Made by a program: the position numbers and the translations under genes. The notes under the pieces were generated by a model, which was given only the letters and a program-made list of their open reading frames with translations, did not search any database and was not told the origin of the DNA. From Thermoleophilia bacterium (GTDB lineage: Bacteria; Actinomycetota; Thermoleophilia; Gaiellales; Gaiellaceae), in contig JAICZB010000071.1 in the NCBI GenBank assembly GCA_025933895.1, forward strand, positions 1 through 9,303: DNA of 9,303 nt. Direction: 5' to 3'. Of the stretch, positions 1 to 5,685 are shown piece after piece. Each line of letters starts with the position of its first letter. Position 1 is the first letter of the stretch.

Positions 1-687
1 CGCCTGGCGACGGGCCATTACGCGCGCATCGTCGAGCGAGACGGGCGGCTCCTACTCGCGCGCGGCGCCGATCCGGCCAAGGACCAGAGCTACATGCTCG
101 CGGCGCTCGACCCAGGGCACCTTGCGCGGATCTCCTTCCCGTTGGGCGAGCAGGAAAAGGATGCGACCCGGGCCGAGGCCGAGCGCGCCGGGCTGGCCGC
201 GGCGCGGCGCCCGGAGAGCCAGGAGGCGTGCTTCCTCGCGGGCGACGACTACCGCGCGTTCCTCGGCCGGCACGGGCTCCAGCCGCGGGAGGGACCGATC
301 GTCGCGGAAGACGGGACCGAGCTCGGCCGCCACGACGGCTTCTGGCGGTTCACGCCGGGCCAGCGGCGCGGGCTCGGGCTCGCCGCCCCGGAGCCGCTCT
401 ACGTCGTCGGCGCGCGGCCGTCCACCAACACCGTCGTCGTCGGTCCGCGGGAGTCGCTCGCGCGCACGAAGGTGAGCGTCCGCGGCCGCCTCTACTCCGA
501 AACCGATCGGGTCGAGGCCAAGCTGCGCTACCGCTCTCCGGCGGTCCCGGCGCGCGTCGAGCCGACGGCCCGCGGCTTCCGCCTGGAGCTCGACGAGCCG
601 GCGTACGGCGTCGCGCCCGGACAGGCCGCGGTCCTCTACGACCGCGATGCGGTCGTCGGATATGGGCTGATCGGTGCGTCGGACTAA
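1..687 (+). CDS. mnmA: tRNA-specific 2-thiouridylase MnmA (5' truncated by window)
   Basis: MnmA uses ATP and persulfide sulfur to make the 2-thio group on wobble uridine-34 of tRNAs for Lys, Glu and Gln in the cytoplasm. The window holds the last 228 codons of an enzyme that is usually 350-370 residues long. The N-terminal PP-loop ATPase motif and the first catalytic Cys lie off the left edge. Visible family landmarks are ATGHYAR at fragment residues 3-9, KDQSYML at 27-33, the FPLG element near 46-49, and ESQEACFL, whose Cys77 (codon 229-231) is the second catalytic cysteine. The C-terminal beta-barrel contains LRYRSPAVPA and APGQAAVLYD. It ends with TAA 12 nt before the next gene, so it probably leads the downstream membrane-protein and sigma genes as one operon. 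Identification is secure; the start is not visible. Confidence 0.95.
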   Translation, partial: RLATGHYARIVERDGRLLLARGADPAKDQSYMLAALDPGHLARISFPLGEQEKDATRAEAERAGLAAARRPESQEACFLAGDDYRAFLGRHGLQPREGPIVAEDGTELGRHDGFWRFTPGQRRGLGLAAPEPLYVVGARPSTNTVVVGPRESLARTKVSVRGRLYSETDRVEAKLRYRSPAVPARVEPTARGFRLELDEPAYGVAPGQAAVLYDRDAVVGYGLIGASD

Positions 688-699
688 GATCGCCGGAGG

Positions 700-1158
700 A
701 TGCTGCTCGCGGCATTCACGTGGGGCGACCTCTGGCGCCTGGCTCTGGCCGTGTTCCTCTTCGCCGTCGGAATCTCGTCTGCGTACCTCCTCGTGCGGCT
801 GGCCGGAACCGTCGCGCACCTTTCCGCGTTGATCCGTGGAGCGGGAGAATCAGTGCTCCCGGTGATCGGCAAGGTCGGAGGCAGCGTGGACCGCGTTAAC
901 GGGCAACTCGACAAGGTGGACCGGATTACGGACAGCGCCGTCGATGCTGCGGAAAGCGTCGACTCGGCGGTCCGTGCCGTGAGCATGGCGATCACGCGTC
1001 CCGTCCAGAAGGTCTCCGGCTTCGCTGCCGGCGTGAGCTTCGGCGCCGCCGACTTCAAGGCGCGCCGCGACTGGCGCCACGCCGTGCAGACGGGGAAGGA
1101 CGCCGCGGACCGGCGCGAAAGCGATCTCGCCGACGAGCTGCGGGAGGCAGGCACGTGA
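700..1158 (+). CDS. DUF948-type single-pass membrane protein (YtxG-like)
   Basis: This 152-residue protein has an N-terminal membrane helix at about residues 11-33. A long amphipathic, coiled-coil-like stretch follows (about 40-105) with regularly spaced V/D/S residues, including VDRVNGQLDKVDRITDSAV. The tail is charged (about 118-152). This is the layout of DUF948 proteins such as Bacillus YtxG, whose biochemical role is not settled; stress or envelope association is the usual suggestion. The start is uncertain: a perfect GGAGG at 695-699 directly abuts the ATG at 700 with no spacer, which is poor for initiation. The next in-frame candidate, GTG at 751, would cut into the membrane helix, so 700 is kept. 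Its TGA overlaps the GTG of the anti-sigma gene, implying translational coupling. Confidence 0.75.
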   Translation: MLLAAFTWGDLWRLALAVFLFAVGISSAYLLVRLAGTVAHLSALIRGAGESVLPVIGKVGGSVDRVNGQLDKVDRITDSAVDAAESVDSAVRAVSMAITRPVQKVSGFAAGVSFGAADFKARRDWRHAVQTGKDAADRRESDLADELREAGT

Positions 1159-1538
1159 CGGCCGACGAGATCCGGCTCACGATTCCGGCCGAGGAGGAGT
1201 TTCGCCCCATCGCGCATCTCGTCACGGGCGGCCTCGCCATGCGGCTCGACGTGACGTACGACGACCTCGACGACCTGCAGGTCGGGATCGAGGCGCTGCT
1301 CGGGCTTCGCGACGACCAGGGCGACGTCGTCGTCTCCCTCTCGGCGGACGACGGAGTGCTGCGCGCTGCGCTCGGGCCCTTCCCGCCCGACAAGATGCAT
1401 GCGACCGAAACGGACGGCGGTCTCGACCTCCACCGCGTCCTCGAGACTGTGTGCGACACGCACGAGGTCGAGGAGCGCGACGGCGCCGCGTGGGTCGAGC
1501 TGACGAAGCGACTCGCGACTACAGGGACGGAGACATGA
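1155..1538 (+). CDS. RsbW/SpoIIAB-like anti-sigma factor with degenerate ATP site
   Basis: The 127-residue product follows the RsbW/SpoIIAB GHKL fold. The N-terminal strand EIRLTIPA is followed by a helix ending ...LAMRL. The helix DLDDLQVGIEALLGL (37-51) aligns with the N-box helix of SpoIIAB, and DGGLDLHRVLETVCD (87-101) with the glycine-rich box and following helix. It closes with WVELTKRL. RsbW proteins bind and hold a SigB/SigF-type sigma and phosphorylate an anti-anti-sigma partner. Here the conserved N-box Asn is replaced by Gly50 and no DxGxG box is seen between strands, so ATP binding and kinase activity are doubtful. The start is GTG 1155 with a strong GGGAGG at 1142-1147 (7 nt spacing), overlapping the upstream stop as GTGA. 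Its own stop overlaps the sigma start as ATGA, the usual coupling of anti-sigma and cognate sigma. No anti-anti-sigma gene is in the window. Confidence 0.75.
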   Translation: MTADEIRLTIPAEEEFRPIAHLVTGGLAMRLDVTYDDLDDLQVGIEALLGLRDDQGDVVVSLSADDGVLRAALGPFPPDKMHATETDGGLDLHRVLETVCDTHEVEERDGAAWVELTKRLATTGTET

Positions 1539-2293
1539 CCCGGATCGACGACAAGATTCTCCTTCGCCGCTACCACGAGGACGGCGACCTCCAGGCGCGG
1601 GAGCAGCTGATCGAGCAGTACATGTCGCTCGTGCGCTCCCTGGCGCGGCGCTACTCCTACCGCGGCGAGCAGCTCGAGGATCTCGTCCAGATCGGCGCGA
1701 TCGGGCTGATCAAGGCGATCGACCGCTTCGATCTCGAGCGCGGCGTCGAGCTGACGACCTATGCGACGCCGAACATCATCGGCGAGATCAAGCGGCATTT
1801 CCGCGACAAGGGCTGGTCGGTGCGCGTGCCGCGCGGGCTGCAGGAGCTGAACGTCCAGCTCTCGCGGCTCGTCGAGCAGCTCACGGTGCAGCTGGCGCGC
1901 TCGCCCACGATCCCGGAGCTCGCGAAGGCCGCAGGCGTGGAGGAGGAGGAAGTGCTCGAGGCGCTCGAGTCGGGCCGCGCGTACACGTCCCTCTCACTCT
2001 CGGTCGGCGGCGGGGGAGGCGACGACGACGACCTCGACCCGCTCGAGTCGCTCGGCACCGAGGAGCACCAGTACGAGGTCTCGGAGGACCGCGCGGTGCT
2101 CGCGCCGGGGTTCAAGGCGCTGGACGAGCGCGAGCGGAAGATCCTCCAGCTCCGCTTCTTCGAGGGGCTGACGCAGTCGCAGATCGCACAGCAGGTCGGG
2201 ATCTCGCAGATGCACGTCTCCCGCCTGATCCGGCGTTCGCTCGAGAAGATCCGCGAGACGATCGCCGAGGACGAGGAGTCGCTCGCCCGCTAG
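1535..2293 (+). CDS. SigB/SigF-family RNA polymerase sigma factor
   Basis: This 252-residue group 3 sigma-70 factor would redirect RNA polymerase to stress or stationary-phase promoters. Region 2 spans about residues 20-95 and contains EDLVQIGAIGLIKAIDRFD (48-66) and the TTYATPNIIGEIKRHFRDK stretch. The linker motif SVRVPRGLQEL (95-105) is typical of SigB/SigF. Region 3 is about 106-150. Region 4 carries the helix-turn-helix LTQSQIAQQVGISQMHVSRL (212-231). A Gly/Asp-rich linker (158-169) separates regions 3 and 4. The start is ATG 1535, overlapping the anti-sigma TGA (ATGA), with AGGGA at 1523-1527 as a plausible ribosome site. An upstream in-frame extension to 1451 would bury this coupling and carries no family residues. 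The overlap implies that the preceding gene encodes its antagonist. Confidence 0.93.
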   Translation: MTRIDDKILLRRYHEDGDLQAREQLIEQYMSLVRSLARRYSYRGEQLEDLVQIGAIGLIKAIDRFDLERGVELTTYATPNIIGEIKRHFRDKGWSVRVPRGLQELNVQLSRLVEQLTVQLARSPTIPELAKAAGVEEEEVLEALESGRAYTSLSLSVGGGGGDDDDLDPLESLGTEEHQYEVSEDRAVLAPGFKALDERERKILQLRFFEGLTQSQIAQQVGISQMHVSRLIRRSLEKIRETIAEDEESLAR

Positions 2294-2300
2294 CGGTCAG

Positions 2301-2321
2301 GCGAACGCCGCGTCGGTTCGC
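2301..2321. other. Short inverted repeat just upstream of the methyltransferase -10 box
   Basis: GCGAAC (2301-2306) and GTTCGC (2316-2321) form perfect 6-bp arms around 9 bases. The repeat covers about -36 to -16 relative to the inferred start of transcription at 2337. It could be an operator half-site pair or a weak hairpin after the sigma gene, whose stop is at 2293. There is no T-tract. Arms this short occur by chance in GC-rich DNA. Confidence 0.2.
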
Positions 2322-2324
2322 GCC

Positions 2325-2330
2325 TAGGGT
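2325..2330 (+). promoter_or_regulatory. Leaderless -10 box for the methyltransferase gene
   Basis: TAGGGT fits the TAnnnT core of a -10 hexamer, and exactly 6 bases separate it from ATG 2337. Transcription would then start on the A of the start codon. No Shine-Dalgarno sequence is present and no clear -35 is seen. The same layout recurs before several other genes in this window. Confidence 0.55.
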
Positions 2331-2336
2331 GGTGCC

Positions 2337-3029
2337 ATGTCGAGCTGGTACGACTCCTGGGCGGATCGATATGCGGACTGGCCGAGCGGCGCCGCTGATG
2401 TCCCGTTCTACGTCGGTCTAGCCCGTGAGGCTGAGGGGGCCCTGGTCGAGCTGGCGGTTGGCACCGGGCGCGTCGCCATCCCGGTCGCGCAGGCAACGGG
2501 CAGGCGTGTAATCGGGATCGACTCTTCGCCGGCGATGCTCGCGCAGGCTCGAGCGCGCGCGGTCGAGGAGGGAGTCGAGCTCGACCTGCGCGAAGGTGAC
2601 ATCCGGGAGCTCGAGCTCGAGGCACCCGCGGCCTTGATCTACTGCCCAGGCCGGTCGCTGCTGCATCTCCCCACCTGGGCCGATCGTCGCCGCTGCTTCG
2701 AGCGGGTCGCGGCCTCGCTTCGGTCTGACGGTCGCTTCGCCTGGAACGCGTTCGCCTTCGACCATCACGTCGCGTCCGCCCTGGACGGCCAGCATGCCGA
2801 CACGGCGGTGCCGCACACGAACCACTACAGCGTCGGCGACAACCGGGTCGACATCGCCCTGGACGATGGTGGAACCGGTTCGCTCTGGTGGGCGACCAAG
2901 AACGAATGGCTGGGGCTCCTCGACGTTGCGGGCCTGCGGGTCGAGGCTCTCTACGGCGGATTCGCCGGAGAACCGCTCGACGACGACAGTCGCGAGTACG
3001 TCTTCGTCGCGCGTCGGTCCGGTGGGTGA
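2337..3029 (+). CDS. Class I SAM-dependent methyltransferase
   Basis: The 230-residue protein has the Rossmann-like methyltransferase fold. Motif I is VELAVGTGRVAIP (37-49), the SAM-binding glycine loop. The acidic end of strand 2 is GIDSSPAML (60-68), where Asp62 should contact the SAM ribose. Motif II-like EGDIRELEL lies at 86-94. The strand-4 region IYCPGRSLLHLPT (101-113) is followed by a helix with RRRCFERVAASLRSDGRFAWN, typical of Methyltransf_25/11 proteins. The C-terminal half (about 150-215) would define substrate choice and is not recognised, so the acceptor is unknown. It starts at ATG 2337 directly downstream of a TAGGGT box with no ribosome site, so translation is probably leaderless. 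It begins a separate transcription unit 43 nt after the sigma gene and lies 13 nt upstream of a broken acetyltransferase gene. Confidence 0.88.
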   Translation: MSSWYDSWADRYADWPSGAADVPFYVGLAREAEGALVELAVGTGRVAIPVAQATGRRVIGIDSSPAMLAQARARAVEEGVELDLREGDIRELELEAPAALIYCPGRSLLHLPTWADRRRCFERVAASLRSDGRFAWNAFAFDHHVASALDGQHADTAVPHTNHYSVGDNRVDIALDDGGTGSLWWATKNEWLGLLDVAGLRVEALYGGFAGEPLDDDSREYVFVARRSGG

Positions 3030-3042
3030 GTCGACGGGGACG

Positions 3043-3393
3043 GTGATCCGCGAGTTGACCGCGGACGATGTCGAGGAGGTCAGGTGGGCTCTCTACGAGG
3101 CGCTTGCCTGGAGTCCCGCTCGCGAACTGCCTCCTCCCGAGCGAACGCTTCTGCATCCCACGAGACGCCGGAGATCGCTGTTGCGGTGCTCGATGGCTAC
3201 CGTGGCCGGGGGCCTGGGCGAGCGGCTCTTGATCGAGCTCGCACGAGTCGCGCGGCAGGCGGGTTTCGCGCGCCTCAGTCCGAGCGTGGACACCGGGAAC
3301 CGCGCGGCCCGCCTCTACCAGCGGCTCGGCTATCGCGTGATCTCACGTGATGACCACGGCATCCGGATGGCTCTCCGCCTCAACGAGGAGTAG
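3043..3393 (+). pseudogene. GNAT acetyltransferase, internally deleted and doubly frameshifted
   Basis: One frame is open for 116 codons from GTG 3043 (or GTG 3022) to TAG 3391-3393, but only its ends look like a GNAT N-acetyltransferase. The N-terminus (VIRELTADDVEEVRWALYEA, then ELPPPE) and the C-terminus (LGERLLIELARVARQAGF, VDTGNRAARLYQRLGYRVI) are family-like. Residues 40-57 between them are Arg-rich nonsense. The missing acetyl-CoA-binding strand and loop are found in another frame at 3162-3212, reading ETPEIAVAVLDGYRGRG. So the frame changes near 3158 and returns near 3208-3214, next to a GGGGG/CC run where one extra base fits. About 40-50 residues expected between the ELPPPE and ETPEIAV segments also seem absent. 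GNAT proteins are usually 140-170 residues long. A translated product would lack the pyrophosphate-binding loop. Loss of function is inferred; a sequencing indel could explain only the second shift. Confidence 0.8.
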
Positions 3394-3406
3394 TGACGAC
3401 CGCCGG

Positions 3407-3424
3407 CGCCGCCTTGCAGCGGCG
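3407..3424. terminator. GC hairpin between broken GNAT gene and membrane protein gene
   Basis: CGCCGC (3407-3412) and GCGGCG (3419-3424) form perfect 6-bp arms around the loop CTTGCA, 14 nt after the GNAT stop. The position suits transcription termination of the methyltransferase unit. No T-run follows, so this is a weak candidate. Confidence 0.28.
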
Positions 3425-3459
3425 ACCCACTCGCGCACGAATAGCCACGCCGAGGGTCG

Positions 3460-3465
3460 TAGAAT
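3460..3465 (+). promoter_or_regulatory. -10 box for the secreted/membrane protein gene
   Basis: TAGAAT matches the TAnnnT core well. Nine bases separate it from ATG 3475, giving a predicted 3-nt leader and no room for a ribosome site. The same hexamer precedes alaS at 7836-7841. Confidence 0.55.
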
Positions 3466-3474
3466 CAGAGGACG

Positions 3475-4095
3475 ATGCGGAGGTCGCACTTCGCGCTCGC
3501 GCTATCCGTGGCCTCGGTCCTGCTGATGCTGCCGTCGGCGGCGAACGCGAAGGAAGCATTCGACCACTTCCGTGTCGTCACCCCGACCGGCAAGGTCGGA
3601 CTGGTACGGGGACAGGCGGCCGAAGCCTGGTGGCACGACTACATGTCTCCCGGAACGCGGGGTTGCAGGTGCACGACGGCCGCGGCAGCAGTCCGCTACT
3701 CGAGAGGACTCTTCAGACGTTTCTCGACCTCGATGGCCGAGTTCCCCGCCGGGCACGCCGCCTGGCTGCTTTCCGGGGTCTCCCACTGGGGACCGATGGT
3801 CTACTACCCGCCTGCGCAAGGAGCCTCGGGAGTCGTGTTGACGCCTGGCGCCAGAGGGCCGCGCGGTTGGCGGTTCCAGTGGGAGGTTGCGAGCCCGAGG
3901 ATGCAGAACATCTTGCGGCTCGCGCTTCGCCGGGGAACGGTCAGCACGTACGCCGGCTCGTCGGGAGCCTTCCCGACCGGATTGGCGATCGGGGGAGGCA
4001 TCGGAGCTCTTCTCCTCCTCCTCCTCGGGCTGACGTTACGTGCGCCATTCCTGGAGCGCCGTCGCGTTCAGCAGAGCTTGTCCAGGAGCATGTGA
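3475..4095 (+). CDS. Hypothetical secreted protein with C-terminal membrane anchor
   Basis: I do not recognise this family. The 206-residue product begins with a clear signal peptide: MRRSH, a hydrophobic core to about residue 20, and a probable cleavage after AANA (residue 25). The extracytoplasmic part (26-165) is rich in Trp and Tyr, including AWWHDYMSPG, SHWGPMVYYPP and GWRFQWEV. It has only two cysteines, Cys64 and Cys66, in a CRC motif. A single membrane helix (about 166-190) with a GGGIGALLLLLLGL core is followed by the basic stretch RAPFLERRR, a stop-transfer signal, so the bulk should face outward. The start is ATG 3475, just below a TAGAAT box. Its last 28 bases overlap the 3' end of the convergent acetyltransferase. 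The signal peptide and anchor both fall in this frame, which supports it over a competing longer frame starting at 3393. Confidence 0.7.
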   Translation: MRRSHFALALSVASVLLMLPSAANAKEAFDHFRVVTPTGKVGLVRGQAAEAWWHDYMSPGTRGCRCTTAAAAVRYSRGLFRRFSTSMAEFPAGHAAWLLSGVSHWGPMVYYPPAQGASGVVLTPGARGPRGWRFQWEVASPRMQNILRLALRRGTVSTYAGSSGAFPTGLAIGGGIGALLLLLLGLTLRAPFLERRRVQQSLSRSM

Positions 4096-4820
4096 ACCTC
4101 GCCGACTCGCTCGAAGCCGAGGCGCTCGAGGATCGGGCGTGACATCGAGCCTCCCTGTGTGATGAGCGACGGGGTTCCGAGCGCCACGGCGTCCTCCCAG
4201 CGTGCGCGGATGAGCGCGCGGTAGGCACCTCGACCCCGGGCCCGAGCAGCCGTGGCTCCTCCGTACAGGAGGAGACCATGCTCGGTCGGCGTCGCAGTGC
4301 CGGTGCAGACGATCTCCCCTTCCAGCCAGACCGCGTGCCTCAGGTTGGAGCTGTCACGGAACCGCTCGGGCAGGAGGCGGCGGGCTTCTTCGATCTCCTG
4401 CGGCGTCGCCCCGAACGCCTCCCACTGGACCTGGGCCGCGGCCTCGAGCTCCTCGAGCGTCTCGACCTGCCGCGCAGAGAAGGCCGGGTCCATCGCCGGC
4501 GGCTCGCGGGTGAGCACGACGGCCACGGCATACGGATCCTTGTCGGGGACGAGCCCACGCTCGAGCAGGGCGTCGACGAGCCCCGGCGGCGCCGAGCTGC
4601 CGACCTCCCACTGCGTCTGCGTCCGTCCACGTGCACGCAACTCGGCGCGAACCTCCGCGAGCACGTCGTCGACGTCTTCGAGAGGGAAGCGCTGCCGCTG
4701 CACCGTGTTCCAGGTCGAGCCGGCGCCGAGGCAGAGCGTGTAACGGCCGGTGTCGATCCGCTCGTCGCCCTGCGCCAGCGGCCCGAACGAGTTCGGGTAT
4801 TCCGCTATCTCACGCAGCAC
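4068..4820 (-). CDS. GNAT-family N-acetyltransferase, two-part
   Basis: The C-terminal half of this 250-residue protein (about 115-250) is a GNAT domain that moves acetyl from acetyl-CoA to an amine. Motif A is GGATAARARGRGAYRAL (187-203), with the R-x-x-G-x-G pyrophosphate loop at 193-198. Motif B is PILERLGFERVGEVHML (229-245). The N-terminal half (1-105) has weaker GNAT-like traits, including TQWEVGSSAPPGLVDALLERGLV (69-91), as in tandem proteins where one half lost catalysis. The substrate is unknown. The start is GTG 4820, one base after the inferred transcription start from a TAGCGT box. No ribosome site is visible. It converges on, and overlaps by 28 nt, the membrane protein gene on the + strand. 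It lies 115 nt downstream of rsiG but has its own promoter candidate. Confidence 0.85.
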   Translation of the reverse strand: MLREIAEYPNSFGPLAQGDERIDTGRYTLCLGAGSTWNTVQRQRFPLEDVDDVLAEVRAELRARGRTQTQWEVGSSAPPGLVDALLERGLVPDKDPYAVAVVLTREPPAMDPAFSARQVETLEELEAAAQVQWEAFGATPQEIEEARRLLPERFRDSSNLRHAVWLEGEIVCTGTATPTEHGLLLYGGATAARARGRGAYRALIRARWEDAVALGTPSLITQGGSMSRPILERLGFERVGEVHMLLDKLC

Positions 4821-4827
4821 CGTGCGG

Positions 4828-4833
4828 ACGCTA
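4828..4833 (-). promoter_or_regulatory. Leaderless -10 box for the GNAT acetyltransferase
   Basis: On the minus strand TAGCGT lies 7 bases before GTG 4820, so transcription should start at about 4821, one base ahead of the start codon. No Shine-Dalgarno sequence is present. Confidence 0.45.
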
Positions 4834-4935
4834 CAGCAGCGCCGGCCGGATTCTCGGCCTAAGAACTCGCATCGAAATGAAGCACGGACTGTCCGGCCGC
4901 GCTGGTCGGCGCGATCCTGCGTCCTCGGTCGAGTT

Positions 4936-5163
4936 CTAAAGCGAGCTCTGGAGCGCGCCGAGCCGCTCGCGGAGTGCGGCGATGCGGCGGTGCAGCTCCT
5001 GCCGCTCGTCCGAGACCTCGCGTTCGCGGTCGCGCGTCGTCCCGCTCTCGAACCCGAAGTCGATCTGATCCTGAAGGCGCTTCCGCGTTGCGGACAGCTG
5101 CGCCTCCTCGGCTTCGAGGTCCGCGAGCTCGCCGCGGAGATCGTCGAGGCTGGAGTCTGCCAT
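4936..5163 (-). CDS. rsiG: RsiG-like c-di-GMP-dependent anti-sigma factor (small, single motif)
   Basis: The 75-residue product is predicted to be a helical hairpin: helix 1 at about 5-37, a loop ESGTTRD at 39-45, and helix 2 at about 46-73. Helix 1 carries E20-x3-S24-x2-R27-x3-Q31-x3-D35, an exact match to the E(X)3S(X)2R(X)3Q(X)3D signature by which RsiG binds c-di-GMP. In Streptomyces RsiG, loaded with c-di-GMP, sequesters the sigma factor WhiG and carries the motif on both helices. Small RsiGs of basal actinobacteria such as Rubrobacter radiotolerans have one motif and work as homodimers. This protein fits the second type. Helix 2 keeps E47, S51 and R54 in matching spacing but has His58 and Ala62 where Gln and Asp would be. 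No WhiG gene is in the window. It lies 36 nt downstream of the cupin on the same strand. Family and ligand are inferred from motif, size and architecture. Confidence 0.78.
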   Translation of the reverse strand: MADSSLDDLRGELADLEAEEAQLSATRKRLQDQIDFGFESGTTRDREREVSDERQELHRRIAALRERLGALQSSL

Positions 5164-5169
5164 TCGGGC

Positions 5170-5175
5170 CCTATC
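5170..5175 (-). promoter_or_regulatory. Weak leaderless -10 candidate for rsiG
   Basis: GATAGG on the minus strand lies 6 bases before ATG 5163, the spacing seen at the other leaderless starts here. The hexamer is a poor match. rsiG could instead be read through from the cupin gene 36 nt upstream. No ribosome site is visible. Confidence 0.25.
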
Positions 5176-5199
5176 GGCTAGACGGAGCGGCGGGTTGAG

Positions 5200-5667
5200 C
5201 TATCGCTCCCCATCCCAGTAGTCGAGCTGCTCGCCGCGGCGGAGCATGTAGTGCGCGTCGCCGGCCCATACGCCAACCTTGTCGCTGTCGGGGTACTCGG
5301 CGATCCCGAACTCGTTCTTCGTGGACAGCAGGGCTACGCGCGCCGGCTCGTCGGACGCGTTGCCGACGCGGTGCGCCCCGCTCGGCCCGGCCGGGAAGCA
5401 TGCGACGTCGCCGGGGCTAAGGACGGTCTTGCCCTCCGGCGTGCGAACGGTCGGAGAGCCGGAGACCACGATCAGCCACTCCTCGTCGGTCCACTCGAAG
5501 TGGTACGGGCAAATGGCCTCGCCGGGCGGCAGGTCGTAGATGCTCATGCCGAGCAGCGACGCGCCGAGTTTCGGCCCGAGCCGGACGGCGTGAGCGAGGT
5601 AGCCCGGCGGCTCGGTTCCGTCGGGGCCGACGTCGGTCTCGCCGTCGAAGAGATTGAAGATCTGCAT
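5200..5667 (-). CDS. Cupin-domain protein
   Basis: This 155-residue single-domain cupin is a small beta-barrel metalloprotein, probably cytoplasmic. Cupin motif 1 spans 49-70: Gly49, His56, Glu58 (HxE where HxH is usual), Glu63 and Gly70 in family spacing. Motif 2 spans 86-103 (GDVACFPAGPSGAHRVGN), with His99 as the last metal ligand. A His/Glu/Glu/His metal site is therefore plausible. The surroundings (FEWTDEEWLIVVSG, VRTPEGKTVLSPGD, TKNEFGIAEYPDSDKVGVW) resemble cupins of unknown substrate that may be sugar-related isomerases, binding proteins or regulators; no reaction can be assigned. It starts at ATG 5667 right after GATACT and 18 nt below the mreB stop, so it may be read both from mreB and from its own promoter. 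Confidence 0.87.
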   Translation of the reverse strand: MQIFNLFDGETDVGPDGTEPPGYLAHAVRLGPKLGASLLGMSIYDLPPGEAICPYHFEWTDEEWLIVVSGSPTVRTPEGKTVLSPGDVACFPAGPSGAHRVGNASDEPARVALLSTKNEFGIAEYPDSDKVGVWAGDAHYMLRRGEQLDYWDGER

Positions 5668-5673
5668 GGCGGG

Positions 5674-5679
5674 AGTATC
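5674..5679 (-). promoter_or_regulatory. Leaderless -10 box for the cupin gene
   Basis: GATACT on the minus strand (one mismatch from TATACT) sits exactly 6 bases before ATG 5667, so the A of ATG would be +1. It fills the 18-nt gap after the mreB stop. No ribosome site is present. Confidence 0.5.
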
Positions 5680-5685
5680 CCCGCC

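Noticed and set aside
1451..1534. Upstream extension of the sigma factor start
   Set aside because: The added residues are Arg-rich, translated from the anti-sigma gene in another frame. ATG 1535 gives the coupled ATGA overlap and the normal family N-terminus.
2290..3156. A 288-codon minus-strand frame opposite the methyltransferase
   Set aside because: Composition is Arg/Pro-rich shadow; the + strand frame carries SAM-binding motifs I and II.
3393..4142. A 249-codon + strand frame overlapping the secreted protein gene
   Set aside because: Arg/Pro/Ser-rich with no signal peptide or domain. The 3475-4095 frame has a proper signal peptide, membrane anchor and promoter box.
4885..4895. Palindrome CGGAC-T-GTCCG as a possible operator
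   Set aside because: Arms of 5 bp in GC-rich DNA are expected by chance, and it is over 50 bases from the nearest promoter box.
4862..4937. Inverted repeat AGAACTCG / CGAGTTCT in and beside the 4821-4935 gap
   Set aside because: Arms of 8 bp are separated by 60 bases with no T-run, and one arm enters the rsiG stop region. A chance match or weak structure is as likely; no function can be assigned to the gap beyond the -10 box at its left end.
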